Shown here piece after piece: positions 12,431 to 32,400 of a stretch of DNA of 64,000 nucleotides. The first letter of the stretch is position 1, and every line of letters begins with the position of its first letter. The stretch is from positions 21,694,430 to 21,758,429 of the forward strand of contig NC_087172.1 of the NCBI RefSeq assembly GCF_035594125.1, given 5' to 3'. The translations under genes were made by a program, and so were the position numbers. This DNA is from Scylla paramamosain (Eukaryota; Arthropoda; Malacostraca; Decapoda; Portunidae). The notes beneath the pieces are model-generated. The model searched no databases and had not been told where the DNA came from. It saw only the letters and a list, made by a program, of their open reading frames with translations.

Positions 12431-15000
12431 CTTAACTCACCACCCACACTGCCCTCCCTATCGCCCGGAGCCACACTTCCGCGCCTGGCCTGAGCGCCTC
12501 GACTTCCTCACACTCGTACACTACTCACACCCGGCACCTCTCCACTCAGCCTTACTAAGTAGCCCCGCCGCGCCTTCGTGTCACACCTGTACAAAGAGCT
12601 TCCTTTCCTCACACATACCTGACATTTCCGTCTGGAGTACCCCAACATATTCCTACGCCGAGGCAGCCCGAAGAGCTCCACCTCGCAGCAGAGAAGTGAA
12701 CCCTGATGTAGGACGACGTGGCATGAGGAGAGAACAGACCTATGGCGCTCTGAGTGACTGGCAACAGATCGAGATGGACTGCCACACACCAAGCATTCCT
12801 TCCGCCAGACCACACATACCTCTCGAAACACAAGACATTTACCACTTACATAACAACAACAACTACAGATATGGTTGCTTCAACTGCTGCGAATATAACC
12901 ATCGTCAAACAAACTGTCGTTTCGATCAACGGCTAAGATGTGGTATGTGCCACCAGTTGGGACATAAACAGAGGATGTACCGTAACTACTCATACAGCGA
13001 ATAGGGAAACGGCAAGGAAGGAAGGACCAAAGTAAATACAACAAAAATGAAAAAAATGATCACATAAATGCCCAGAGTATTCTAAGTAACAAAGAAGAGA
13101 CAGAGCTACTAATCAAAGACAGAGACACTAACATTATGTGTATAAGTGAAACTTGGTTGCCTCCCGATACTCCCAATAAACACATTGCTATGCCTAACTA
13201 TAACCTGTATAAGTGTGACAGAGAAAGGTGGAGTATGTGTGTACGTTAAGGATGTATACAAGGTTACTGTTGTCGAGCTTGACAATTGTGAAACCTGAGG
13301 GTGATGAAGATATATGGTTGTTGGTATAGAGCTGTAAGCTTCATACAGTTACCTTAGGTTGCCTGTAGCGACATCCAAAATCTCTTTTATGTACATATGA
13401 CTATATCACTGACGTTATCAAGTCTGTTAGCTTGAAAAAAAATAACAATAATAATAAGTCACTGTATATTTTAGGATATTTTAACAATGAAATAATGGTA
13501 AGTTAAAGAAGATTATTGCAAATGCGAAATTAAGCCAGGTAATAACAAAAGCCATGAGGATCACCCCCAGCTCTGCAACTCTGTTAGACATCATCGTAAC
13601 TAAGAACCCTAAGTCGGTCATTCATAGTGATATTATTCCTTGCCCTGTGGACGGCCACGAACTAATAACAGTTACACTAAATTTACAGAAGCAAAGGCGT
13701 GTACCAACCCTAAAAACATTCCGCAATTTATGTTTTTATTCATCTGATATGTTTTTTTTTTACTTTACTGAGGCAGGAGAGTTACAAGCTGGATAGAATA
13801 TATGCCAAAGATGACGTAGAGACTCAGGCTGATATATTCACTAACTGTTTTATGAAATGTTTGAACAAATGTGCTCCTTTAGTAACAAGAGAAGTTAGAA
13901 GGCCTCCTGCCCCGTGGATCAACTCGCACCTACAAAACCTAATGCAAGGTAGGGACAGTACACAGATGCGTCTTAAGAAAGACATACATAATGCTCGCCT
14001 GCAGGATGAATATAAGTCGATGAAAAAAAAAAAAATAAATAAATAAAAACATTGCTTCATAAGTATAAATCGGACTATTTTAAGGCATTACAGCCGCCAC
14101 CTGGAACACGTTGAGGCAAATCCTACCCGCCACAACAGATAAAATTTGCCCACTGTTAACAAGAGACTGAAAGGAACTAAAAAATAAAGTAAATGCATTT
14201 AATAATTTCTTAATTTCTTTGGAAATATTGGGAAACAGACATTTGAAAAATTACAACACAACTTGTCAGATCGAAATAACATAACACAATCCATTACTAA
14301 CCCAGCAAACACTCCAGCGGGCACCATGTTCCAACCCCAGCCCACCGACCGTAACACTATAATATTAGAAACAAAACACTTAAGGAACACTTCCTCGTAT
14401 GGTTCTGATGGCATTCCACTGCGTTTTCTAAAAGAATCCCTACCTGTAATTATTACTTATGTGACATGTATATTAAACACATCAATTGTGACTGGTTCCT
14501 TCCCTTCCCTGTGGAAACACGCCATTGTATTTCCCATTTTGAAGAATAGTGATGTCAACGAACCAAAGGACTATCGCTCAATATCTTTGCTACCTATTAT
14601 TTCAAAGGTTTTAGAAAAAGTAATAGCAAGACAGCTCATCTCACACCTGGAGGGGAACAACTTCCTCAATAATACTCACCACGGTTTCAGAGCATCACTC
14701 TCTACAGACACTGCCCTCCTAACATTAACAGATAAATTATATGAAAATATTGACTCCAAACATATATCTTTAATTGCACTGTGATCTGTCTAAGGCTTTT
14801 GGTAGTATAATTCATAAGCTTTTACTGGAAAAATAATAAATAAATAATATGCAAAAAAAATTATTCCTTTTGGATGAAGAGCTACTTACACCATAGAACA
14901 AAGTCATAGAATCGGAAAATATGCATCACATAAAATGAAGGTGTCATATGGTATTCCACAGGGATCAATTCTAGGCACAATTTTATTTCTTCTGTATGTA
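12431..15000 (+). pseudogene. LINE-C 5' portion: ORF1, endonuclease, RT up to the palm
   Basis: Decayed, near full-length LINE, split by an insertion after 15,000. A GC-rich leader runs into ORF1 (12,696-13,004), which has two zinc knuckles. The first is a perfect C-x2-C-x4-H-x4-C (CFNCCEYNHRQTNC); the second ends in Tyr instead of the last Cys. The endonuclease follows with INAQSILSN and CISETWLPPD near 13,060-13,170 and ITPSSATLLDIIVTK and DGHELITVTL near 13,555-13,680. The linker contains APWINSHLQNLM. An RT frame at 14,263-14,784 has SYGSDGIPLRF, NEPKDYRSISLLPIISKVLEK and THHGFRASLSTDTAL. The box YGIPQGSILGTILFLLYV lies at 14,948-15,000. It continues at 17,827. Confidence 0.82.
12696..13004 (+). 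pseudogene. LINE-C ORF1 C-terminus with CCHC zinc knuckles
   Basis: The last ~100 codons of a gag-like ORF1 that would bind nucleic acid in the retrotransposon RNP. Two zinc knuckles are readable around 12,880-12,990. The first is intact. In the second (CGMCHQLGHKQRMY) the final Cys codon has become Tyr, a one-base change (TGC to TAC). The frame ends in TAG at 13,002-13,004. Upstream it is open but lacks a clear start in the GC-rich leader. Confidence 0.7.
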
Positions 15001-15986
<986 letters not shown>

Positions 15987-15992
15987 GTATAA

Positions 15993-17516
15993 ATGGATTA
16001 TTCCAATGAATTAAATAAGTTTTATTATAGATTTGATGTCCAGGATTATTCTTCAGAACAGAACAGCCTTACTGAGTTTTTACATAACAAGGAACTTGGA
16101 ATATTTACTGTAACGTGTGAGGATGTACTAGAAAGTTTGAAAAGAGTTAAGAGCAATAAAGCGACAGGGCCTGATAGAGTAAGTGCTAAGGTAGTAAGCA
16201 TTTGTAAATACGAGTTGGTTCCAGTTTTATGCAGAATTTTTCAGAGTTCCTTGGATCAATCTTATATACCTAAACTGTGGAAGACATCTGAAATTATTCC
16301 AGTGCCAAAACATCAAATCCCTAAAGGTTATAATGATTACAGACCTGTAGCCTTGACATGTATATTTATGAAATGTTTAGAAAGTGTTATTAAAAAGTTC
16401 CTGTTTCTTGAAGTGAAAGATCAAATGGATGTTTATCAGTTTGCCTATAAGAAAGATAGGTGCGTGGAAGATGCTACGTTATCAATTATAAATCATATAC
16501 TTCGATTTCTGGAAAATGTAAACAACAAATCCAGTAAACACTTTGCTAAGGTGTTGTTCGTTGATTTTTCAAGTGCTTTCAACACAATACAACCTCATGT
16601 GTTAATGGAAAAACTTATAAGTCTTAACGTGAGTCCACCACTTGTTCTATGGATACGCGAGTTTTTGGTAGGTAGAGTGCAATATGTAAAGCTTAAGGAC
16701 CAGATCTCTGACTCAATTGTAACAAACACAGGTGCGCCCCAGGGTTGCGTATTGTCACCACTACTGTTTTCTCTTTATACAAATGACTGTAGAAGTCAAA
16801 ATGAGTGTACTAAGATATTCAAATATGCAGATGACACTGCCATTGTCTCTCTCTGTGTAAATAATGATGTTATTTATAGAGAAGAAATTAACAATTTTAG
16901 TACATGGTGCAGGGATAATTTTTTTGAATTAAATGTTAACAAAACTAAGGAGATGATTATTGATTTTAGTAAGACTCCCGTACAACATGAACCTTTGAAA
17001 ATCAATGATGAAACTGTTGAAGTAGTAGAAGAATACAAATACTTAGGAACGATCATAGACAATAAACTCAACTTTTCCTCTCACATAGATAAAATATATA
17101 AGAAGGCAAACTCAAGGATGTTTTTTGTTAGGAAACTATGCAAGTTAAAAGTTGGTAGTAAGATAATGGATTTGTTCTACAGTAGTATACTACTCGTATA
17201 ATCAGTTTTTTCATTTGCTATATGTTGCTGGTATGGAAATAGTACTGTGGAATCTAAAGGTAAACTAAGCAAGATAATAAAGAAATGTAGCCAATTAAAA
17301 GTAAAAAATACAAAACCATTGTTGGAACTGTATAAACGAGTGGTTATTCAGAGAAGCGATATCATAATAAAAGACCCCAGTCACCCATTGCACACATGTT
17401 ACGAATTGTTACCCTCTGGCAGAAGATGGAGATCTGTGCAGGGCCGAACATCTCGGTATAGGGAGTCGTATGTTCCATCTAGTATCAGGATATTGAATGG
17501 GAATCAACAGTTGTAA
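15993..17516 (+). pseudogene. LINE-D (Rex1-like) reverse transcriptase, one nonsense codon
   Basis: RT of a Rex1/Babar-type LINE (CR1 group), lacking the endonuclease (5' truncation at the (AT)n edge). The 402-residue frame starting at ATG 15,993 shows all RT blocks: SNKATGPDRVSAKV, YNDYRPVALTCIFMKCLE, KVLFVDFSSAFNTIQP, NTGAPQGCVLSPLLFSLYTND, KYADDTAIVSL (catalytic Asp pair) and FELNVNKTKEMIIDF. A single in-frame TAA at 17,199-17,201 interrupts it. The same frame continues to 17,516 with the diagnostic C-terminal block HPLHTCYELLPSGRRWRS and RYRESYVPSSIRILN. The Rex1 assignment comes from family knowledge of that block. This is a recent copy by its low decay. Confidence 0.88.
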
Positions 17517-18760
<1,244 letters not shown>

Positions 18761-18761
18761 A

Positions 18762-19328
18762 ATATAATGAATTAGAACAGTCAGGAGGTTAACGAGGAAA
18801 GCTAAAAGCAATTATGAATTAAACGTAGCCAGCCAGACGAAAATGGACCCCAAGGGATTTTATCAGGTATATAGGACGAAGAATAAGGAAACAATAGGTC
18901 CATTAAAGGCAGAAGATGTGGAGCTGGTTAGTTCTGGAGAGCAGATTAGTAAAATCCTGAATGAGTATTTTTTAACTGTCTTCACCCAGGAAGACATGCA
19001 GGATATGCCGAATAGTGAACAGATGTTTATAGCAGATGAGAATGAGAAGCTGGAGAAAATTACCGTAACTATGGAGATAGTGAACAGGAGACTAAAAAAG
19101 TTCAAGCCACCAACACCAGATGAAATATATTACAGAGTATTTAAGGAATGCAATGAGGTTATTAGTGACCCATTAGTTTTTGTCCTTAGGAAATAATTTA
19201 AGTCAGGTGAGGTACCAGTAATGTAGAGGCAGGCTAATGTAGTATCCATCTTTAAGAAAGGAGATAAAACTTTAACGTCTAATTGTAGACCAGTCAGCTT
19301 AAATTCTGTTGTAGGTAATGAAATTACC
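18762..19328 (+). pseudogene. LINE-B fragment, linker to early RT
   Basis: Plus-strand LINE-B homologous to 42,780-43,330. A 117-codon frame (18,843-19,196) reads DPKGFYQVYRTKNKETIGPL, ISKILNEYFLTVFTQEDMQ, RLKKFKPPTPDEIYYRVFKE. It continues as FKKGDKTLTSNCRPVSLNSV in another frame. The copy stops in a perfect 20-bp snap-back hairpin at 19,309-19,356. Confidence 0.82.
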
Positions 19329-19356
19329 TACATTATGGTAATTTCATTACCTACAA
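19309..19356. repeat. Perfect 20-bp inverted repeat, 8-nt loop
   Basis: Left arm 19,309-19,328 (starts ttgtaggtaatg) is the exact reverse complement of 19,337-19,356; the loop is tacattat. The left arm is ordinary LINE-B RT sequence, the right arm is its inverted copy. Confidence 0.95.
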
Positions 19357-19399
19357 TTATGGTGTGAGGCAATATTATACTGAGTACTAGTTAGACACT

Positions 19400-19625
19400 T
19401 TCTCAGTACCATTCTCTCTCTCAAGACCATCTTGAGAGAGACTCTCTTGGGGATGATCGAGGGGAAGAGAGCACGAGGGAGACAGAGGATGAAGTACATG
19501 GATGGAATCAAGGAGATGGTGGGAAGAGAGAAGATAGAAGAAGTAGTGGAGTTGGCTGGGAACAGAAGAGTGTGGCACTCCATTGTCGCCAACGTCACCT
19601 GACACGGCACTGCGGTATGGTATGG
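19400..19625 (+). pseudogene. RTE-like LINE C-terminus
   Basis: An open stretch at about 19,436-19,605 reads LGMIEGKRARGRQRMKYMDG followed by IKEMVGREKIEEVVELAGNR and VWHSIVANVT, ending in TGA. The GKRxRGRQRMxxxDGI...R..W...V block is the well-known C-terminal signature of RTE-clade (including BovB) ORFs. A short repeat ggtatggtatggt follows directly, compatible with the short tandem tails of RTE elements. Only the last ~60 codons remain. Confidence 0.7.
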
Positions 19626-20328
19626 TTAGACACTATGGGAGGCCAGTATTTGGACAGTTCTAAGTATTATTTCGATGGCGTGTCAGGTCCCATGTACCTC
19701 GCTACTCTTCCAGGGTTGATAGTGGCTTCACCTGGAGACTGTATTATCTTGTATTTGTGCCTGTATTCTGATGGGATCAAGCTTCTGTCCTCTCCCCCTC
19801 CTGCCTAAGTGCAGTACCTTGCTGTGGGTCTAGTGTGTGTCTGAGCGTCGAAAGCGTAGTGTCATGTGTTTGTTAAATGTCACTGGTATCTGTGACCCAC
19901 AACTGTTAATGAGGCAGACCAGAGGGTTGAATAATTTTTGAGCTAGGCTACAACAGTTTACTTTCTCCCTTGATTTCCAATAATTTTATGGTAAGTAGGA
20001 ATCTGTCGTCTGGAAGATTGCAAATGATTGTTATATGGTCATTGTGTGTAATATTTCCCTTGGGCAGTGAGTGGTTTTGTCACAGTGAGCTGTTGTCCTA
20101 TGGGTATATTACCGTCACTTTGGGAGTGTGTCATCTATACTGTCCGGATTCCCTACCATGTGGCTCATTATTATTTTCTCCAGCTAGGGTGATTTGGGTG
20201 GCGTTTGTGATATTCCCTTCTCTCTGAGTAGGTTAAACGGAGTGTTGACCTCAGAGATTTGATAGTGATCGACGACTGGTAGGTGCTGGATTCATTGCGT
20301 TTATGACCGCACTAGGCTAGGAGCTAGC

Positions 20329-20362
<34 letters not shown>

Positions 20363-21190
20363 AGAAGAGAGGAAGAGATCAGGACAAAAGTGAGCGCGAA
20401 ACGTGAACGCCTCCCAGACGGATAGCCATGCCAGACAAGAGTTACTGAAAAGCTTATGTAAATTAAAGATTGATCTTTGCCCCATCTTTGCCCCTTTAAC
20501 CCATCCACTCCCTCTCTCCAATCACACTTCCTGTGCACGTGGCATGGGTCCCTGCCTTTGGTCAAGACAGTAGCTGGTTATATATCAAAGAGTGTAGACT
20601 CAATGCTAAATGAATAAAGGCAAAGGCGTATTTAGGGAGGGATATTCCTGTATATTTAAGGGTGAGCTTGTAGTATAACGCCTGTTATTATTATCATTGT
20701 ATACCATACAAGGTCCTACTTAAGGTGAGAGTATGGAAGAAGCCTGATATCTGACAAGAGAGCATTTGTGACTCCGGTCGCTCCTGTGACAGAGGGTTGT
20801 TCTGTGTATAGTCTTGTCTTGTTGCGTTGGTGTACACAGTATTTTCGACACCTCTCACCTTTTTTTTTTTTTTTTCTCCTTTTTTTTGGCTAAGTGCAGT
20901 TTCTGGTTGTAGTTTTATCATACATGTTTGTGTGTCGTGTGCTTGTCAAATGCTACCAAAGTCCGAGCTCGCAGCTGTGTTTGTCTGGAGACTGAGGATT
21001 ATATAATTTGTACTAGGCTATAGTTGTCTACGTTCTTCCCGGATTTCCAGTAATTTGATAAGAGGTGGGAGTCTATCTTCTGGAAGAGTGTCAATATAGT
21101 GTTACCTGGCCAGAATGAGTAATATTTCCGTTGGACAGTTGGTGACTATTACTATGAGCGGTTTCTTCAGCGAAGAGAGAGAGAGAGAGA
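19626..21190. repeat. Unclassified repeat region with two diverged direct copies
   Basis: No coding similarity. 19,807-20,110 and 20,889-21,165 are diverged direct repeats. Both begin ctaagtgcagt, share tctggaagat/tctggaagag, gattt-cca-taattt and gtaatattt-ccttgg, and end near a tg-gactatt/cacagtgagc block. Between them lies a 7-bp hairpin (aggctag-gag-ctagcct, 20,313-20,329) directly followed by (A)30 at 20,330-20,360, which looks like a retroposed poly-A end on the plus strand. Confidence 0.5.
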
Positions 21191-23317
<2,127 letters not shown>

Positions 23318-23388
23318 TAACCCTCTCATTTTTTTGCAATTAAGTTTTTGCTGGTGCATCCCATTTCCTTTTTTATGCTCACTCCATA

Positions 23389-25083
<1,695 letters not shown>

Positions 25084-25101
25084 TATCAAAAAGTATATAT
25101 G

Positions 25102-26605
<1,504 letters not shown>

Positions 26606-28480
26606 TGATAACATAAAAATATAAGAAATAAGGGAAGCTGCAAGAAACCATCAGCCCTACACGTGACAGTCCCTATAAGAAACATATCTACCTATTTCCA
26701 CCCATCATCTCTATCAATAAATCCGTCTAATCTTCTCTTAGAGCTCCCTAATGATTCAGCACTAACAACTTGATATCTGAGTCCTTTCCATTCATCTACC
26801 GCTCTATTTGAGAACCAATTCTTTCCTATCTCTTTTTTAAACTTTTTTTTTCTAACCCTGAACCTGTTATTTTTTGTTCTATCCTATTTACTGATCCTAA
26901 GAATTTTGTTTACTTATCCCCTTGTTATAACCCTTATATTACTTAAAGACTTCTACCAGGTCCCCTCTTAACCAACGTCTCTCTCTAAAAAAATGTAAAT
27001 TTAACAGCTTCAGTTTTGCTTCGTAAGGAATACTCCTCATTCCCTATATCCTTTTAGTCATTCTCCTTTGTACTGATTCCCATACACCTATATCCTTCCT
27101 GTAAAATGGGTGCCAGAACTGCACAGCTTAGTCTAGATGAGGTTTGACCAGCGGGACTTCTATTTTTAACACTCCTAAAAAAAATTATCGCAATACCCTA
27201 TTTGTCCTGTTTCTGGTTTCTATATATTGCTTTCTTAGACGGAATTCAGAGCTAACTATAACTCCTAAATCTTTTTCGTACACTCACCCTCCCAGAGCTT
27301 CAATATTTATTGTGTACCTACTGTTTGTATTTCATCTCCCTATACTAAGCACTTTGCATTTGTTGATATAAAATTGCATTTGCCATCTATCTGTCCATTC
27401 GTTCATCCTATTCAAATCTGCTTGCAAGGTTATGGCATCCGATTCTGACCTAATTAATTAATCTTTCCATCTTCGGGTTATCCGCAAGTTTACTAACATC
27501 AGTACTAATTCCACTATCCGAGTCATTAATATATACTGAAAACAACAATGGTCCTAATACTTATCCTTTGGCACCCCACCAATTACTTGACCCTACTTGG
27601 ATTTAGAGCTGTTTATTACAACTCTCTGTCGCCTGTCCTTTAGCCACAACTTTATCAAGTGTAACACCTTCACATCTATCCCGAGCAACCTAACCTTTCT
27701 CAGGATTTCTGATGGGATACCTTATCAAACGCTTTACTAAAGTCCAGATATAGGATGTCATAACTATCCCCATTATCTGCTGCATCATAAACTTTATTGC
27801 AAAAACTTAACAAGTTCGTCAGGCAAGACTTCTTCATAAAGCCATGCTGTGATTGATTTTTTATCAAATTATCTTTGTCTAAATACTCCCTAATGTTCTT
27901 CGCTATTATTGACTCCGTTATTTTACCTACAAGACAAGTTAAGCTGACAGGTCTATAATTAGATGTTAAAGTTTTATCTCCTTCCTTAAAGATGGGTACA
28001 ACATGCGCCTGCCTCCATATTACCGGTACCTCACCTGACTCAAGTAATTTCTTGAAGACAGAAACTAACTGTTCACTAATGACCTCTTTGCATTACTTAA
28101 GTACTATTCAATATATTTCATCTCGTCCTGGTGTCTTAAAGTTTTCAGCCTATCTATCTTCTGTTCCACCATTTCCTTAGTTATGATAAAATGTGTCAGA
28201 TCCTCATTCTCTTCTGCTCCAAACATCTGCTCACTATTCGGCATTTCGTGCATGTATTCTTTGGTGAAGACAGCTGGAAAATACTCGTTCTGAATTTTAC
28301 TAATCCTCCTAGGAACTAACCAGCTTCCCATTAAATGTTTTCATTTAATAGACCTATTGTTTTTCTATTTTTCGTCCTATATACCTGATAAAATCCCTTG
28401 GGATCCATCTTCGCCTGGCTGGCTACCTTTAATTCATAAATGTTTTATTTTCTACCTATCCTTGTTAACTCCTCATTGTT
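26606..28480 (-). pseudogene. LINE-B (CR1-like) copy, RT to 3' end
   Basis: Starts (minus-strand 3' end) at the ttcttat-type tail and the cttgcagcttccctt 3' UTR. It runs back through the C-terminal domain and RT to the DxKGFYQVYR linker near 28,410. Frames are broken throughout: the GVPQGSV and FADD blocks near 27,560 and 27,475 are degraded. Readable peptides include the RLKTLRHQDE and FFPAVFTKEYMHEMPNSEQM-like stretch (28,331-28,104). Older than the copy at 41-44 kb by its decay. Confidence 0.82.
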
Positions 28481-28534
28481 AAGCTCACTTCAGGAAAATA
28501 CATTAATGGGATTTTTTTACTTTTACAAATTTTT

Positions 28535-29041
<507 letters not shown>

Positions 29042-29395
29042 AGCACTGAACACACTGAGCCTGTCCAGACTATCCAACAGGTACCGTGAGACTCTGGAGA
29101 AGTTTGGAAGGGGACTTCTGCATCATCCACGTCTCAGAAACATGCTGACGCCTGACGCGCCTCGCCCGGCCCGTGCCACCAGACACCACAACAAGATAAC
29201 GCCCCTAAAGGCGCCGCGCACGGACCGGTACAGACTCAGTGCGATTCCCACCATGGTGCGAACCATCAATCAATAGTCCCTTCTAGATTAGACTTACCTT
29301 TAGGATTAATGTCAAGTATTTCCCCACCCCCTCTGTACATTTTGAGTTTGTTGACTGCCTAAATAATAAACCGTTTATTATTATTATTATCATTA
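29042..29395 (+). pseudogene. LINE-K C-terminus and 3' end
   Basis: An open stretch ending at TAG 29,274-29,276 reads SRLSNRYRETLEKFGRGLLH, HPRLRNMLTPDAPRPARATR, then DRYRLSAIPTMVRTINQ. This is a C-terminal arrangement (HNK/TDRYR...IP..VR.IN) common to several LINE ORFs. The 3' UTR has AATAAA at 29,365-29,370 and a (TTA)n tail. The clade is not determined. 5'-truncated at the microsatellite. Confidence 0.65.
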
Positions 29396-29419
29396 TTTGT
29401 TATTACACACACACACACA

Positions 29420-32400
29420 GTAGGCCGAAACGATAATTACTCCCAGTGAGGTCTAAAGCACTGTTCAGGGGGTGCTGTGAACTTATCATTAAACCAAGCT
29501 GTGACCTCACTGAACATTTCCCTCTGTGTCTCACAACACAAGGGGCAGTCACAGCCAGCCCTCAAAAGACAACTCTCTTCCTCCACTCAAAACTACAAGC
29601 ACCTAATAACACAAACAACCTTCACTCAAAAATTTTAAAAGTATTATGGCGACTCCTACACCAACCTCAGAGTCCCCATCTGGGGAGGAGACCATAACTG
29701 TCCCCATGTCGGACTGCCTTTCTGTCGACGATCCTAAGTGTCTTGACACCCTCCCCCCCTCAACTTTTTCTTCATTAACTTCAGCAACATTCGCGGTCTA
29801 AGATCTAATTTTCAATCTGTTGAACACCACCTCTCCTCTTCTAAACCTCATCTTCTTTTCCTTACTGAAACTCAGGTGTCTGAGGCAACTGACAGTAGCC
29901 CCCTTTCTGTTTCATCCTACTTTCTCTATCCTCATTTTCGATCCAAAGCTAGATGCTGCGTTTATGTGCGCAATGACCTGTTCTCGTGCCCACGCTCTTG
30001 AATCTTCCGAGTTTTCCACCATCTGGCTACGACTACAGAGTCACTCTCAAACTAAATTTATCTCTGCTGTATACCTCTCACCTAACTCCTCTGACTATAA
30101 GAAATTCTTTGACTACTTAACTTCCAAAGTGAAGCACATTCTGAATCTCTTCCATTTTGCAGAGATCTCAATCCTTGGAGACTTCAATATTCACCACCAG
30201 CTTTGGCTTTCCTCTCCCTTCACTGACCATCCTGGTGAACTAGCCTTCAACTTTGCTATCCTCCATGACCTAGAACAAATGGTGTAACACCTTACTCGTA
30301 TTCCTGACCGTCTTGGAGATACGTCCAACATTCTTGACCTTTTCCTGATCTCTAATCCTTCTGCTTATGCTATCACCCTTTCTTCTCCGTTGGGCTCCTC
30401 CGATCACAATCTCATATTTTCTTCACTGAAACTCAGGTGTCTGAGGCAACTGACAGTAACTCCTTTTCTGTTCCCTCCTACTTTCTCTATCCTCATTTTC
30501 GATTTAGCAGCTGGATGCTGCGTTTATGTACGCAATGACTTAACCTGCTCTCGTGCCCACGCTCTTGAATCTTCCGAGTTTTTCACCATCTGGCTACGAC
30601 TACAGAGTCACTCTCGAACTAAATTTATCTGTGCTGTATAGCTCTCATCTAACTCCTCTGACTATAAGAAATTCTTTGACTATTTAACTTCCAAAGTGGA
30701 GCACATTCTGACCCTCTTCCCTTTTGCAGAGATCTCCATTCTTGGAGACTTCAATGTTCACCACCAGCTTTGACTTTCCTCTCCCTTCACTGACCATCCT
30801 GTTGAACTTGCCTACAACTTTGCACCCCTCCACGATCTAAAGCAATTGGTACAACACCCTACTCGTATTCCTGACCGTCTTGGAGATACGCCCAACATTC
30901 TTGACCTTTTCCTGACCTCTAATCCTTCTGCTTATGCTGTCGCCCTTTCTTCTCCGTTGGGCTCCTCCGATCACAATCTCATATCTGTATCTTGTCCTAT
31001 TGCTCCAATCCCTCCTCAGGATCCCCCTAAGCGAAGGTGCCTCTGGCGTTTTGCCTCTGCTAGTTTTGGGGGACCTGAGGAAGTATTTTGCTGATTTTCC
31101 TTGGAATAGCTACTGCTTCCGTGTCTGAGACCCGTCGTTTAGTACTGAGTGCATAATAGAGGTGATAGTGTCTGGCATGGAGGCGTGCATTCCACGCTCT
31201 TTATCTCGTCCTAAACCTTCCAAACCTTAGTTTAACACAGCTTCTTCTCGTGCTATACATGATAGAGAGGTAGCCCACAAAAGGTACTTAAGCCTTTTAT
31301 TACCAGAACCTCATGCACTTTATATTTCTGCCCGGAACCATGCCAAGTCTGTTCTCCAACTAGCCGAAAACTCCTTCATTAACAGAAAGTGTCAAAAGCT
31401 TTCAAGATCTAACTCCCCTCGTGATTTCTGGCATCTACCCAAAAATATCTCCAATAACTTTGCTTCTTCTTCTTTCCCTCCTCTATTTCAACCAGATGGC
31501 ACCACTGCTATCACATCTATTTCTAAAGCTGAACTCTTCGCTCAAACCTTTGCTAAAAACTCTACCTGGCACGATTCTGGGCTTGTTCCTCCCTCTCCTC
31601 CACCCTCTGACTACTTCATGCCACTTATTAAAATTCTTCGCAATGATGTTTTCCATGCCCTCGCTGGCCTAAACCCTCGGAAGGCTTATGGATCTGATGG
31701 GGTTCCTCCTATTGTTCTCCGAAACTGTGCCTCCGTGCTTGCACCTTGCCTAGTCAAACTCTTTCAGCTCTGTCTGTCAACATCTGTCTTTCCTTCTTGC
31801 TGGAAGTTTGCCTGCATTCAACCTGTTCCTAAAAAGGGTGACCGTTCTAATCCCTCAAATTACCGTCCTATTGCTTTAATTTCTTGCCTATCTAAAGTTT
31901 TTGGATCTATCCTCAATGGGAAAATTCTTAAACATCTATCACTTCACAACCTTCTATTTGATCGCCAGTATGGGTGCAGTCAAGGCCGCGCTACTGGTGA
32001 TCTTCTGGCTTTCCTTACTGAGTCTTACTGAGTCATACTAATATCTTTTAGAGATTTTGGTGAAACTTTTGCTGTTGCCTTGGACATATCAAAAGATAGA
32101 GTCTGGCACAAAGCTTTGATTTCCAAACTACCCTCCTACGGTTTCTATCCTTCTCTCTGTAACTTCATCTCAAGTTTCTTTTCTGACCGTTCTATTGGTG
32201 CTGTGGTAGACGGTCACTGTTCTCCTAAATCTATTAACAGTGGTGTTCCTCAGGGTTCTGTCCTGTCACGCCACTCTCTTATCATTATTCGTTAATGATC
32301 TTCTAAACCAAACTTCTTGTCCTATCCACTCCTACGCTGATGATACCACCCTTCACTTTTCTACGTCTTTTCATAGACGTCCAACCCTTCAGTAAGTAAA

